A DNA stretch of 64,000 bases, taken from assembly GCA_036015235.1 (NCBI GenBank), contig CP107926.1:372001-436000 (forward strand). The letters are read 5' to 3'. The DNA comes from Streptomyces sp. NBC_00433 (lineage in GTDB: Bacteria > Actinomycetota > Actinomycetes > Streptomycetales > Streptomycetaceae). This document shows, piece by piece, positions 28,403 through 36,880 of the stretch. The notes beneath the pieces were generated by a model. The model worked only from the letters and a program-made list of their open reading frames with translations. It searched no databases and had not been told where the DNA came from. Positions within the stretch are counted from its first letter, which is position 1. Every line of letters begins with the position of its first letter. A program made the translations under genes and the position numbers.

Positions 28403-29395
28403 ATGAACAGCACCGCACCGATACCGGACGCCCCCGCGGGGTCCGGCGGAACGGGACCCGGCACCGTGCCGTCGCCCCCGCCCGGAGCGACGGGCCCACG
28501 CGGGCACGGCCCGCGCTCGCAGCAGTGGGCCGCCTGGGGCTTTCTGACTCCCGTCGTGATCTACCTCGGGGCCTTCTACGCCTACCCGCTCTACCGGAAC
28601 CTCGACCTGTCGCTGCGCGACTACACGGTCCGCTCCTTCGTGCAGGGCGACGCACCCTTCACCGGCCTGGCGAACTACCGCAAGGTCCTCGACGACCCGA
28701 CCTTCCTGCCGGCCCTGGAGCACACCGTCTTCTTCACCGGCGTCTCCCTCCTCTTCCAGTACGCGCTCGGGCTGGCCCTGGCGGTCTTCTTCGCACAGCA
28801 CTTCCGGCTGTCGGCCACGCTGCGCGCGCTGTTCCTGGTGCCCTGGCTGCTGCCGCTGATCGTGTCGGCGTCCACCTGGTCGTGGATGCTCAACAGCGAG
28901 TCCGGGATCGCCAACACCGCGCTGGGATGGCTGGGGATCGGGCCGGTGAACTGGCTGACCTCGCCCTCGTGGTCCCTCGCGTCGGTGACCATCGCCAACA
29001 TCTGGATCGGGATCCCGTTCAACCTCGTCGTCCTCTACAGCGGCCTCCAGGCGATTCCCGCGTCGCTGAACGAGGCTGCGGCCATTGACGGGGCGAACGC
29101 CTGGCAGCGCTTCTGGCGGGTGACCTTCCCGCTGCTGCGACCGGTCTCCGCGATCACCCTCCTGCTGGGCCTGGTCTACACGCTCAAGGTCTTCGACATC
29201 ATCTGGATCATGACCAAGGGAGGTCCCAGCGACTCCTCGACCACCTTCGCCACCTGGTCCTACCGGCTCGGCTTCGGCAATCTGCTGCCGGAGTTCGGCC
29301 CCGGGGCCGCGGTGGGCAACCTTCTCGTCGTGATCGCCCTCGTCTTCGGCCTGGTGTACATCCGCGCCCAGCGAAAGCAGGAGGTCAGCGCATGA
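28403..29395 (+). CDS. carbohydrate ABC transporter permease (first subunit)
   Basis: A 330-residue inner-membrane protein of the MalF/UgpA type. A Pro/Gly-rich cytoplasmic N-terminus of about 45 residues is followed by about six membrane helices, beginning WGFLTPVVIYLGAFYAYPLY. The ATPase-contact EAA loop reads EAAAIDGANAWQRFWRVTFP near residue 235. It pairs with the next gene, whose start overlaps this stop by four bases (ATGA), to form the translocation channel for the sugar delivered by the lipoprotein. Confidence 0.95.
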   Translation: MNSTAPIPDAPAGSGGTGPGTVPSPPPGATGPRGHGPRSQQWAAWGFLTPVVIYLGAFYAYPLYRNLDLSLRDYTVRSFVQGDAPFTGLANYRKVLDDPTFLPALEHTVFFTGVSLLFQYALGLALAVFFAQHFRLSATLRALFLVPWLLPLIVSASTWSWMLNSESGIANTALGWLGIGPVNWLTSPSWSLASVTIANIWIGIPFNLVVLYSGLQAIPASLNEAAAIDGANAWQRFWRVTFPLLRPVSAITLLLGLVYTLKVFDIIWIMTKGGPSDSSTTFATWSYRLGFGNLLPEFGPGAAVGNLLVVIALVFGLVYIRAQRKQEVSA

Positions 29396-30282
29396 GCGCC
29401 CACGCCGACACGGCCGCACGTCCCGAGCGTCCCGTCCGTCCCGGACGTGAGCCACGCCGCCGGCGCGTCACGGCAGGAGGCGGATGGAGGACGGCGCTGG
29501 GCCTGCTGTTCACCGGCGTGATGCTCTTCCCCGTGTACTGGATGGTCAACGTTTCCCTGACCCGCGACCAGGACATGCGCAAGACCCCGCCGGACCTCTT
29601 CCCCCGGCACATCACGCTCAAGGGCTACCGCGAGGTGCTCGACCAGCAACTGCCTTACCTCGGCACCAGTCTGGCCATCGGACTGGGCACCATCGCGGTC
29701 ACCGTCCTCCTCGCCGCACCGGCCGGTTTCGCGCTGGCCAAACTGCGGCCGCGCGGCGGAGGGCTCGTCAGCTTCCTGATGCTCGTGGCCCAGATGATCC
29801 CCGGGATCATCATGGCGATGGGCTTCTACGCCATCTACCTCAGCCTGGGGTTCCTGCACTCGGTTCCCGGCCTGATCGTCGCCGATTCCACCCTGGCCGT
29901 GCCGTTCGCCGTGCTCATCTTCACGGCCTTCATGTCCGGCATCCCCGCCGAACTGCTGCAGGCCGCGAGGGTGGACGGCGCCGGATCGCTGCGCGTCTTC
30001 TGGTCCATCGTGCTTCCGATGAGCCGCAACGCGATCATCACCGTGTCGCTGTTCGCCTTCCTGTGGTCCTGGTCGGACTTCGTCTTCGCCAGCACCCTGG
30101 ACAGCGGCGGCGCCCACCAGCCCATCACCCTGGGCATCTACCACTACATCGGCAACAACAACCAGGAGTGGAACGCCATCATGGCCACCGCGGTCGTGGC
30201 GTCACTGCCGGCCGCCGTGATCCTGGTCCTCGCCCAGCGGTACGTCGCCGCCGGCGTCACGGCCGGAGCCGTCAAAGACTGA
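29392..30282 (+). CDS. carbohydrate ABC transporter permease (second subunit)
   Basis: A 296-residue MalG/UgpE-type permease. After an Arg-rich N-terminus it has a GLLFTGVMLFPVYWMVNVSL first helix, AAPAGFALAKLRPRG in the second, and the EAA loop LQAARVDGAGSLRVFWSIVLP near residue 195. It overlaps the first permease by ATGA, so synthesis is coupled. With the 28403 product it forms the membrane channel of a CUT1-type importer. The cytoplasmic glycosidase at 30350 follows after about 70 bases. Confidence 0.95.
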   Translation: MSAHADTAARPERPVRPGREPRRRRVTAGGGWRTALGLLFTGVMLFPVYWMVNVSLTRDQDMRKTPPDLFPRHITLKGYREVLDQQLPYLGTSLAIGLGTIAVTVLLAAPAGFALAKLRPRGGGLVSFLMLVAQMIPGIIMAMGFYAIYLSLGFLHSVPGLIVADSTLAVPFAVLIFTAFMSGIPAELLQAARVDGAGSLRVFWSIVLPMSRNAIITVSLFAFLWSWSDFVFASTLDSGGAHQPITLGIYHYIGNNNQEWNAIMATAVVASLPAAVILVLAQRYVAAGVTAGAVKD

Positions 30283-30349
30283 CGGCAGGCTTCTCCACGC
30301 CGTGTCTTGGCTGAAACGCCCACATCCGAGAAGGATCGAGTTCACACCG

Positions 30350-32092
30350 ATGACCCTCACCCCGGACCGCAACGCCTTCGCGATTCAGGAGATACCTTTC
30401 AGCCGCCAGGGATCATGGTTCAACATCTCGCCGGTCCTCTCCCAGCACACCCGGGCCGAGGACCTGCATCTGGTCTCCCACCAGAACGGCATGCACGCGG
30501 TCCTGCGCTTCCTACCGCTCCATCCGGACACCGGTGAGCGCGCGGAGACCGTCTGGAAGGCGACTCCCACCACACTGGACTGGGAGTCCGACGGCGGCCG
30601 GATCTCGCTCGTCTACGAGAGCCCCGACACGGTCCGGTTGCGCGGTGAACACCTGGGCCTCGCGATCACGCCCGCGGACCGGGAGCTGACGCCCTTCACC
30701 GGCACCTACCTCTACCGCGACCCCGTCGACGGTTCCCACCAGTTCACCTCCTACGAGACGGGCCGCCGCTACCGCATCACCCTCCTGACGGGCGTGATCG
30801 CCGCCGCGGAAGGACTGGAGGGGCTTGCCGGCGTCGAACGCCGACTGGTCCTGTCCGGCCTGGCGGGCTGGGAAGCCGTCATCGAGGAGATCGACAGTGC
30901 ACGGCAGCCCTACACCGCCCCGGCGGACTTCGACGCCGCGGCGGTCTCACACGCCGGGTCCTTCCGCGAGTTCGCCGACGCGGTGGCTCCGCTGCCTGCC
31001 GCCACGGCACCGGCTGCCGAACTGGCGGCCTACGTCCTGTGGTCGGCGACCGTGCGTCCCGCCGGATTCCTGCGGCGCCCTGCCGTCCTGATGTCCAAGC
31101 ACTGGATGGACAAGGTGTGGAGCTGGGACCACTGCTTCAACGCCCTCGCGCTGGCCCCGGGCCTGCCGGATCTCGCGTGGGACCAGTTCCAGATCCCGTT
31201 CGACCACCAGGACGAGACCGGAGCCCTGCCGGACTCCATCACGCACTCCGAGGTGCTGTACAACTTCGTCAAGCCGCCCATCCACGGCTGGGCACTGCGA
31301 CGGCTGCGCGAACGCCTCCCCCGCCCGCTGGGGCCCGGCGAGCTGGGCGAGACCTACCGGCGCCTCGGGCGGTGGACCGACTTCTGGCTCCAGGCCCGCA
31401 CCGCACCCGGGGAAAGCCTGCCGCACTACCAGCACGGCAACGACAGCGGCTGGGACAATGCCACCGCCTTCGACGACCGGCGGGTGCTGATCACCGCAGA
31501 CCTGGCGGCCTTCCTCGTCCTCCAGCTGGCCGAACTGGCCGTGCTGGCCGACGACCTCGGGGACACCGAGGCCGCCGCCCGGCACCGGGGCAGGGCGGAC
31601 GGCCTCCAGGACGCGCTGCTCGCGGACCTGTGGTCGGGCGACCGGTTCCACAGCCGCTCTCCCCTCTCCCCTGACCCGTCCACCAGCCGCAGCCTGCTGG
31701 ACCTCATGCCGATCGTGCTCGGCGAGCGGCTCCCGCGCGACATCGGCGACCGCCTCGCCGAGCGAATCGCCTCGCACCTGACGCCGCACGGCCTGGCCAC
31801 CGAGCACATCGACTCGCCGCACTACGAATCGAACGGCTACTGGCGCGGCCCCATCTGGGCGCCGGCCACCGTCCTCATCGAGGACGGCCTGCGCAGGAGC
31901 GGCCACACCGACCTCGCCGACGACATCAGCCGACGATTCCGTGCCCTGTGCGAGAAATCCGGCTTCGCCGAGAACTTCGACGCCCTCACCGGCGAAGGGC
32001 TGCGCGACCGCGCCTACACCTGGACCGCCGGCAGCTACCTGCTCCTTGCCGACGACCACCACCGGCGTACGCGGGCAACGCCGCCGCTTTAG
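30350..32092 (+). CDS. cytoplasmic (alpha/alpha)6-barrel glycoside hydrolase (GH63/amylo-glucosidase-like)
   Basis: A 580-residue protein without signal peptide. The N-terminal 200 residues are beta-rich. About 225-575 is an (alpha/alpha)6 barrel with SKHWMDKVWSWDHCFNALAL, ALPDSITHSEVLYNFVKPP, HYQHGNDSGWDNATAF, SPHYESNGYWRGPIWAP and RAYTWTAGSYLLL, the pattern of MGH1-like/GH63-type glycosidases and glycogen-debranching relatives. The acid and base are probably the Asp of GNDSGWDN and a Glu/Asp of the late helices. It is the last gene of the importer operon, so it most likely hydrolyses the imported oligosaccharide in the cytoplasm. The linkage it cuts cannot be fixed from sequence. Confidence 0.82.
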   Translation: MTLTPDRNAFAIQEIPFSRQGSWFNISPVLSQHTRAEDLHLVSHQNGMHAVLRFLPLHPDTGERAETVWKATPTTLDWESDGGRISLVYESPDTVRLRGEHLGLAITPADRELTPFTGTYLYRDPVDGSHQFTSYETGRRYRITLLTGVIAAAEGLEGLAGVERRLVLSGLAGWEAVIEEIDSARQPYTAPADFDAAAVSHAGSFREFADAVAPLPAATAPAAELAAYVLWSATVRPAGFLRRPAVLMSKHWMDKVWSWDHCFNALALAPGLPDLAWDQFQIPFDHQDETGALPDSITHSEVLYNFVKPPIHGWALRRLRERLPRPLGPGELGETYRRLGRWTDFWLQARTAPGESLPHYQHGNDSGWDNATAFDDRRVLITADLAAFLVLQLAELAVLADDLGDTEAAARHRGRADGLQDALLADLWSGDRFHSRSPLSPDPSTSRSLLDLMPIVLGERLPRDIGDRLAERIASHLTPHGLATEHIDSPHYESNGYWRGPIWAPATVLIEDGLRRSGHTDLADDISRRFRALCEKSGFAENFDALTGEGLRDRAYTWTAGSYLLLADDHHRRTRATPPL

Positions 32093-32258
32093 CACACCAG
32101 GGCCGACATCGCGGGAGCGTTCAGCAGCGCCGCTATCGGACGCCTACGGCTGACACCCGCACCTGCCGCGGGATCCTCCTCCGGATTCGGGCCACAGGTA
32201 AGACCTGCGGCAGATACGTGCCAACCCGTCTCCGGCGAGGATCGCCTGCGACGGCGGA

Positions 32259-32278
32259 CTATGGGAGCGCTCCCATAG
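32259..32278. promoter_or_regulatory. CebR-type box, 20-bp perfect palindrome
   Basis: CTATGGGAGCGCTCCCATAG contains TGGGAGCGCTCCCA, the published consensus for the Streptomyces cello-oligosaccharide repressor CebR. It lies after the glycosidase stop and before the 32321 hairpin, almost 0.9 kb upstream of the next recognised gene. The repressor is not encoded in the window. Confidence 0.85.
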
Positions 32279-32320
32279 ACGGTAGTGAGTTGGAGGCGAT
32301 TCGACAAGACTCCTGCCACC

Positions 32321-32370
32321 GGCGGCCTCCTGCGGTGCGCCTGACCAGGGCCGCACCGCAGGAGGCCGCC
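32321..32370 (+). terminator. strong 19-bp-stem hairpin
   Basis: GGCGGCCTCCTGCGGTGCG (32321-32339) pairs perfectly with 32352-32370 around a 12-base loop. It probably ends the importer operon, although the CebR-type box lies between the operon's last gene and this hairpin. Confidence 0.75.
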
Positions 32371-32516
32371 GCGTCCCGAACCGCTCGGGAGCGGACCCGT
32401 GGGGGCCCTGCGACCTGAGGGGCCTGTCGCGGCAAGGGTTGACACCGCACACCCCGGGGTGCAAAGTGCCGTCGTCGGAGCTGACCCGTTTACCGCAGAC
32501 AGGCATGTGCGGCATC

Positions 32517-32532
32517 GTGTTAGCGCTAACAC
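32517..32532. promoter_or_regulatory. GTGTTAGCGCTAACAC palindrome, LacI-family operator type
   Basis: A perfect 16-bp palindrome with the GCGC-type centre typical of LacI-family operators. It differs from the CebR-type box, from the 35074 site and from the AATCG-core sites near lacI. It lies about 40 bases before an AAGGAG ribosome site. Confidence 0.65.
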
Positions 32533-32581
32533 CCGCCCTCGCGCCGCCCTTGCCCACCCCCCACTGCAAGGAGAACCCCGC

Positions 32582-32707
32582 GTGAACACCCGAGATCCGC
32601 GACCGCCCAGAGATCGCACCGCGCGATATCGAGTCGGCCCGTGTCCGCCGGTGGAACCCTCGCCGACGGTGTCACCGTGCGAGCCGGCCTCGCACGTCCC
32701 CGGCTGA
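32582..32707 (+). other. short orphan frame behind an operator and ribosome site
   Basis: GTG at 32582 follows GCAAGGAG by about 7 bases and opens a 41-codon frame (VNTRDPRPPRDRT...), with no signal peptide and no recognisable family. Its placement after a LacI-type operator mimics the start of the other secreted enzyme genes. It is best read as the stub of a truncated gene rather than as a real peptide gene. Confidence 0.3.
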
Positions 32708-33171
32708 GAGCACACACGCACGGAAGCCACCCTCCTTCCATGCGTCACCGGTGACTGCGGTGTCCGGCAGAACGGCCGCTGTGTCGACCGACACGGCTCG
32801 CCGTGACCGCCTCTCGCCGTCACTGCTTCTTGCCGTCACCGTGTCCGGGCTCTACCGGGCCGATCACCGGCACGGCATGTGCAGGACCTCGACCGCCGCC
32901 ACGTCGCCGCGGAGCCGGACCATGCGCACGGCTCCGGCTGCGGCTGCGGCTGCGACGTCGCGGCCGACGGCAGCTGCGCCACCGCGTCTGCCGCTCCGCG
33001 CTGCGCAGAGGTCGGCCTGCCCTGACGAGCGAACGCCTGCGAAGCGCCAGTGATCCGACATCGCCTTTCCTCCGAAGGCACCCGATGCGGGCTCTCGGAA
33101 CCGGACACAGCAGTCCGAGCCCGACCGACCGTCTTTCGAAGCTCCACCGACTCGACATTCCGGAGGGACCC

Positions 33172-35061
33172 GTGCGCAGATCCGCGCGTATTTTCCGTCA
33201 CCCCGTCCTGCTGGCCGCTGCCGGGACCTTCGCACTCCTGGGGACAAGCGTGGGGATGATCCCCAGCGCCTCGGCCGCCGTCACCGCGTCGGTCTCGGTC
33301 AACGCCGGAACGAAGCTCGCGACGATCCCGACCACCGGCGTCGGGACGAACGTCGCGGTCTACGACGGGAACATGAACGGCTCCGCCATCCCCGGACTGC
33401 TCAGCGCCGCAGGCATCAAGACCGTGCGCTACCCGGGTGGCTCCTACGCCGACATCTACCACTGGCAGACCAACACCACCGAGGGCGGCTACGTCGCCCC
33501 CAACACCGACTTCGACACCTACATGGGCACGGTGAAGGCCGCCGGCGCCCAGCCCATCATCATCGCCGACTACGGGTCGGGCACCCCCCAGGAAGCCGCG
33601 GACTGGGTGCGGTACGCCAACGTCACCAAGGGCTACGGGGCGAAGTACTGGGAGATCGGGAACGAGGTCTACGGCAACGGCGAATACGGCTCCAACTGGG
33701 AGACCGACAAACACTCCAGCCACAGTGCCACGACCTACGCGACCAACCTGCTGCAATACGCCTCCGCCATGAAAGCCGTGGACCCGACCGTCAAGATCGG
33801 TGCGGTACTGACCACACCGGGGAGCTGGCCGGACGGCATCACCGGCCCCGGTGACACCCAGGACTGGAACCACACCGTGCTGTCCATCGCCGGCTCGAAG
33901 ATCGACTTCGTCATCGTGCACCACTATCCGACCGCGACCAGCCAGGCAGACCTGCTGGGCAGGCCGAAGGCCGAGATCCCGGGCATGGCGAGCACACTGC
34001 ACTCGCTGATCAATCAGTACGCGGGCGCCAACGCGGCCAACGTGGGCATCGCGGTGACCGAGGCCAACGCCACCTCCTACAAGGACACCGCGCCGAACGG
34101 CCTGTTCGCCCCGGACGAATACCTCACCTGGATGGAGAACGGCGCCTTCACCCTCGACTGGTGGGACATGCACAACGGCACCGACTGCAGCAAGGTGACC
34201 ACCGTCGAGGGCGCCACGGACTACGACGACTACGGGATGCTCTCCAGCGGGGCGTCCTGCGAACCGCCGCTCAACACCCCGTTCGCGCCCTACTACGGCA
34301 CCCAGATGATCACCAAGCTGGGGGCTCCCGGTGACACGCTGGTCCAGACGGGCAGTTCGGCTTCGCTGCTGACGGCGCACGCGGTGAAGCGGTCGAACGG
34401 CGACGTCGACGTCATGCTCATCAACAAGGACCCCAACAACGCCGCCACCGTGTCCCTGTCCTTCAGCGGCTTCGCCCCGTCCTCGTCCACGCCCACGGTG
34501 TACACCTACGCCAAGAACGCCGCCTCGATCACCTCCGCGGCCACGGGAACCGCCGCATCCCAGACCGTACCGGCCTACTCGATCGTCGTCGTGCAGCTGC
34601 ACCCCGCCACCGGGACGACCACCGGCGGCACCACCACCGGGACGACGACCGGGGGCACCACCACCGGGTCCACCACCGGCGGCACCACGACCGGGACGAC
34701 CACCGGCACCACCACGGGTACGACGACCGGCGGCACCACCACCGGGACGACGACCGGGGGCACCACGTCCGGGTGCACGGCCACCTACACCACCACGAAC
34801 TCCTGGTCCGGCGGCTTCCAGGGCGAAGTCAAGGTCACCGCCGGCAGCACCGCCGTCAACGGCTGGACCGTGCGTTGGACCCTCGGCAGCGGACAGACCA
34901 TCACCCAGGTCTGGAACGGCACCCTGACCACCAGCGGATCAACCGCAACCGTCAAGAACGCCACCTACAACGGCTCGCTCGCACCCGCCGCCTCCACCAC
35001 CTTCGGCTTCCTCGCCAACGGCACACCGAACACCCCCACCCCCACCTGCACCAGCCCCTGA
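33172..35061 (+). CDS. secreted GH51/GH44-like (clan GH-A) glycosidase with Thr-Gly linker and CBM2
   Basis: A 629-residue enzyme. GTG 33172 follows GGAGGGA and starts a signal peptide (RRSARIFRHPVLLAAAGTFALLG ... SASA, about 35). The barrel (about 45-370) has KTVRYPGGSYADIYHWQTN, the acid/base in KYWEIGNEVYGNGEYG and the nucleophile in GIAVTEANATSY, with VHHYPT near the active site. A beta-sandwich follows (about 380-475). The pattern resembles alpha-L-arabinofuranosidases of GH51 or cellulases of GH44, and the family is not settled. A repetitive GGTTTGTTTG linker joins a C-terminal CBM2 (about 535-629, TNSWSGGFQGEVKVT, W residues for cellulose/xylan). The CBM2 DNA is identical to that of the 36881 gene. 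Confidence 0.85.
   Translation: MRRSARIFRHPVLLAAAGTFALLGTSVGMIPSASAAVTASVSVNAGTKLATIPTTGVGTNVAVYDGNMNGSAIPGLLSAAGIKTVRYPGGSYADIYHWQTNTTEGGYVAPNTDFDTYMGTVKAAGAQPIIIADYGSGTPQEAADWVRYANVTKGYGAKYWEIGNEVYGNGEYGSNWETDKHSSHSATTYATNLLQYASAMKAVDPTVKIGAVLTTPGSWPDGITGPGDTQDWNHTVLSIAGSKIDFVIVHHYPTATSQADLLGRPKAEIPGMASTLHSLINQYAGANAANVGIAVTEANATSYKDTAPNGLFAPDEYLTWMENGAFTLDWWDMHNGTDCSKVTTVEGATDYDDYGMLSSGASCEPPLNTPFAPYYGTQMITKLGAPGDTLVQTGSSASLLTAHAVKRSNGDVDVMLINKDPNNAATVSLSFSGFAPSSSTPTVYTYAKNAASITSAATGTAASQTVPAYSIVVVQLHPATGTTTGGTTTGTTTGGTTTGSTTGGTTTGTTTGTTTGTTTGGTTTGTTTGGTTSGCTATYTTTNSWSGGFQGEVKVTAGSTAVNGWTVRWTLGSGQTITQVWNGTLTTSGSTATVKNATYNGSLAPAASTTFGFLANGTPNTPTPTCTSP
34613..34770 (+). repeat. low-complexity Thr-Gly linker DNA
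   Basis: Tandem units of the ACGACCGGCGGCACC kind encode (GGTTTGTTTG)n between the catalytic part and the CBM2. Shorter versions occur at about 36284-36360 and 37595-37705. The repeat makes slippage and recombination between the three genes likely. Confidence 0.85.
34742..35053 (+). repeat. 312-bp CBM2 repeat, copy A
   Basis: Compared base by base with 37677-37988, this segment shows no difference over 312 bp. It covers the end of the linker and nearly the whole CBM2. The two parent genes are otherwise unrelated (glycosidase and SGNH esterase). Recent duplication or gene conversion is the likely cause. Confidence 0.9.
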
Positions 35062-35073
35062 GGTGTACCGATA

Positions 35074-35087
35074 TGTGAGCGCTCACA
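35074..35087. promoter_or_regulatory. TGTGAGCGCTCACA perfect palindrome, LacI-family operator
   Basis: A 14-bp perfect palindrome equal to the core of the symmetric lac operator. It lies 12 bases after the stop of the GH51/44-like gene and about 120 bases before the GH54 start, so it probably controls the latter. A degenerate version stands before GH5 (23227). Confidence 0.75.
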
Positions 35088-35206
35088 GCATGTCCCGGCG
35101 GCTCTCGGCGCCTGTCGCGGAGCCACCTGTCACCTCGACCGGCCATGTCCGGCAAGCGCCGCTCCGTGCGGCAACTCCCCCACACGACCCTCCAAGGAGG
35201 ACGCTG

Positions 35207-36667
35207 ATGTCGTCATCAGCAACTGCCTGGCTCTCACACCACGCCAGACGATGGGCACTCGCCGCTTGCGCGGCCGTGGCTCTCGTGGCCGGACTGCTCG
35301 TCGGTGGCACGACCACTTCGCAGGCGGCCGATACCCAGCCCTGCGACATCTACGCGTCAGGTGGCACGCCCTGCGTGGCGGCGCACAGCACGACGCGGGC
35401 GTTGTACTCGTCGTACAACGGGCCTCTGTACCAGGTCAGGCGTTCCTCGGACAACAGCACCCGCGACATCGGGGTGCTGAGTGCCGGTGGTTACGCCGAC
35501 GCGGCCTCGCAGGACTCCTTCTGCTCCGGGACCTCGTGCGTGATCACCGTGATCTACGACCAGTCCGGGCGGAGCAACAACCTGACCCAGGCGCCCGCCG
35601 GCAGTGCCGCCGGCGGCCCGGACAACCTCGCGAACGCGACCGCGGCGCCGACGATGCTGGGCGGGCACAAGGCGTACGGCGTGTTCGTCGCCCCCGGCAC
35701 CGGCTACCGCAACAACCACACCAACGGCATCGCCACGGGTGACAACCCCGAGGGCATGTACGCGATCTTCGACGGCACCCACTACAACGGCGGCTGCTGC
35801 TTCGACTACGGCAACGCCGAGACCGACAGCCGCGACGACGGCAACGGCACGATGGAAGCCATCTACTTCGGCAACATCAAGGTCTGGGGCTACGGTTCCG
35901 GGAACGGCCCGTGGATCATGGCCGACCTGGAGAACGGCCTGTTCTCCGGCGTCAACCAGCACCTCAACTCCAACGACCCGACCATCAACTACCGCTACAC
36001 CACCGCCATCATCAAGGGCAAGCAGAACCACTGGGCCATCCGCGGCGGCAACGCGCAGTCGGGGAACCTGTCGACCTTCTACGACGGGGTACGCCCCAAC
36101 GTCTCGGGCTACAACCCGATGAGGAAGCAGGGCGCCATCATCCTCGGCACCGGCGGCGACAACAGCAAGGGCGCCCAGGGCACCTTCTACGAAGGCGTCA
36201 TGACCTCCGGCTACCCGACGGACGCCACCGAGAACGCCGTCCAGGCCAACATCACCGCGGCCGGATACGGGTCGAACACCGGGGGCACCACCACCGGCGG
36301 GACGACCACCGGCACCACGACGGGCGGGACGACCACGGGCGGGTCCACCCAGGGCAGCACCGGCGGCACCTCAAGCGGGTGCACGGCCACCTACAGCACC
36401 ACCAACTCCTGGTCCGGCGGCTTCCAGGGCGAAGTCAAGGTCACCGCCGGCAGCACCGCCGTCAACAGCTGGACGGTCACCTGGACCCTCGGCAGCGGAC
36501 AGACCATCACCCAGGTCTGGAACGGCACCCTGACCACCAGCGGATCGACCGCGACCGTCAAGAACGCCTCCTACAACGGCTCGGTCCCACCCTCTACCTC
36601 AACCACCTTCGGCTTCCTCGCCAACGGCACACCGAACACCCCCACCCTCACCTGCACCAGCGCCTGA
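35207..36667 (+). CDS. secreted GH54 alpha-L-arabinofuranosidase (AbfB type) with CBM2
   Basis: A 486-residue exported enzyme. ATG 35207 follows AAGGAGG by 6 bases. The signal peptide ends at SQAADT (about 41). The catalytic beta-sandwich (about 43-370) is of the ArabFuran-catal family: PCDIYASGGTPCVAAHSTTR, then ALYSSYNGPLYQVRR, DSFCSGTSCVITVIYDQSG, the GGCCFDYGNAET block that carries the nucleophile Glu and the rare vicinal disulfide, and YNPMRKQGAIILGTGGDNS. The fungal C-terminal arabinose-binding domain (CBM42) is replaced here by a GGTTTGG linker and a CBM2. It would remove arabinose side chains from arabinoxylan or arabinan. An operator-like palindrome lies upstream. Confidence 0.93.
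   Translation: MSSSATAWLSHHARRWALAACAAVALVAGLLVGGTTTSQAADTQPCDIYASGGTPCVAAHSTTRALYSSYNGPLYQVRRSSDNSTRDIGVLSAGGYADAASQDSFCSGTSCVITVIYDQSGRSNNLTQAPAGSAAGGPDNLANATAAPTMLGGHKAYGVFVAPGTGYRNNHTNGIATGDNPEGMYAIFDGTHYNGGCCFDYGNAETDSRDDGNGTMEAIYFGNIKVWGYGSGNGPWIMADLENGLFSGVNQHLNSNDPTINYRYTTAIIKGKQNHWAIRGGNAQSGNLSTFYDGVRPNVSGYNPMRKQGAIILGTGGDNSKGAQGTFYEGVMTSGYPTDATENAVQANITAAGYGSNTGGTTTGGTTTGTTTGGTTTGGSTQGSTGGTSSGCTATYSTTNSWSGGFQGEVKVTAGSTAVNSWTVTWTLGSGQTITQVWNGTLTTSGSTATVKNASYNGSVPPSTSTTFGFLANGTPNTPTLTCTSA
36377..36660 (+). repeat. diverged CBM2 repeat, copy B
   Basis: The CBM2 of the GH54 gene aligns with copies A and C along its whole length. Long runs are identical (for example 36407-36460, and the stretch around GGACAGACCATCACCCAGG), with clusters of differences such as AACAGCTGGACGGTCACC. 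This mosaic pattern suggests partial gene conversion. Confidence 0.8.
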
Positions 36668-36812
36668 CACGGAAGCGCGGGTGAGTGCTCCGGCACTCAC
36701 ACACGGCCTGGAGCCGAAGCAGCAAAGGCCCAGCTCCGGGAGCAGTCCGTCGAGATCCGGCCGGCAACGGCCGACCCGTTCAAGCGATGAAGCGCGATCC
36801 GCATCACCCGAT

Positions 36813-36856
36813 GGCCGGGCGGTCCCGCCCCGCACAACAGGCAGGACCGCCCGGCC
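36813..36856 (+). terminator. 13-bp-stem hairpin between GH54 and CE3-like genes
   Basis: GGCCGGGCGGTCC (36813-36825) pairs perfectly with GGACCGCCCGGCC (36844-36856) around an 18-base loop. It lies just before the ribosome site of the next gene and may terminate GH54 transcription or fold in the leader of the esterase mRNA. Confidence 0.65.
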
Positions 36857-36880
36857 CTCTCCAGCAGACGAGGAAGCCCT

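Larger units (their letters stand above)
32093..33171. other. 1.08-kb gene-free interval rich in regulatory palindromes
   Basis: No credible protein of normal length is found here on either strand. The stretch holds the CebR-type box (32259), a 19-bp-stem hairpin (32321), a TTAGCGCTAA operator (32517), an AAGGAG ribosome site followed by a GTG start with only 41 codons (32582), and a 464-base tail (32708-33171) in which I see nothing. This looks like the promoter and first codons of a lost secreted enzyme. Confidence 0.6.

Noticed and set aside
34613-34770. Tandem Thr-Gly repeat DNA as a CRISPR array or minisatellite of independent function
   Set aside because: It is in frame inside a gene and encodes the linker between catalytic and binding domains.
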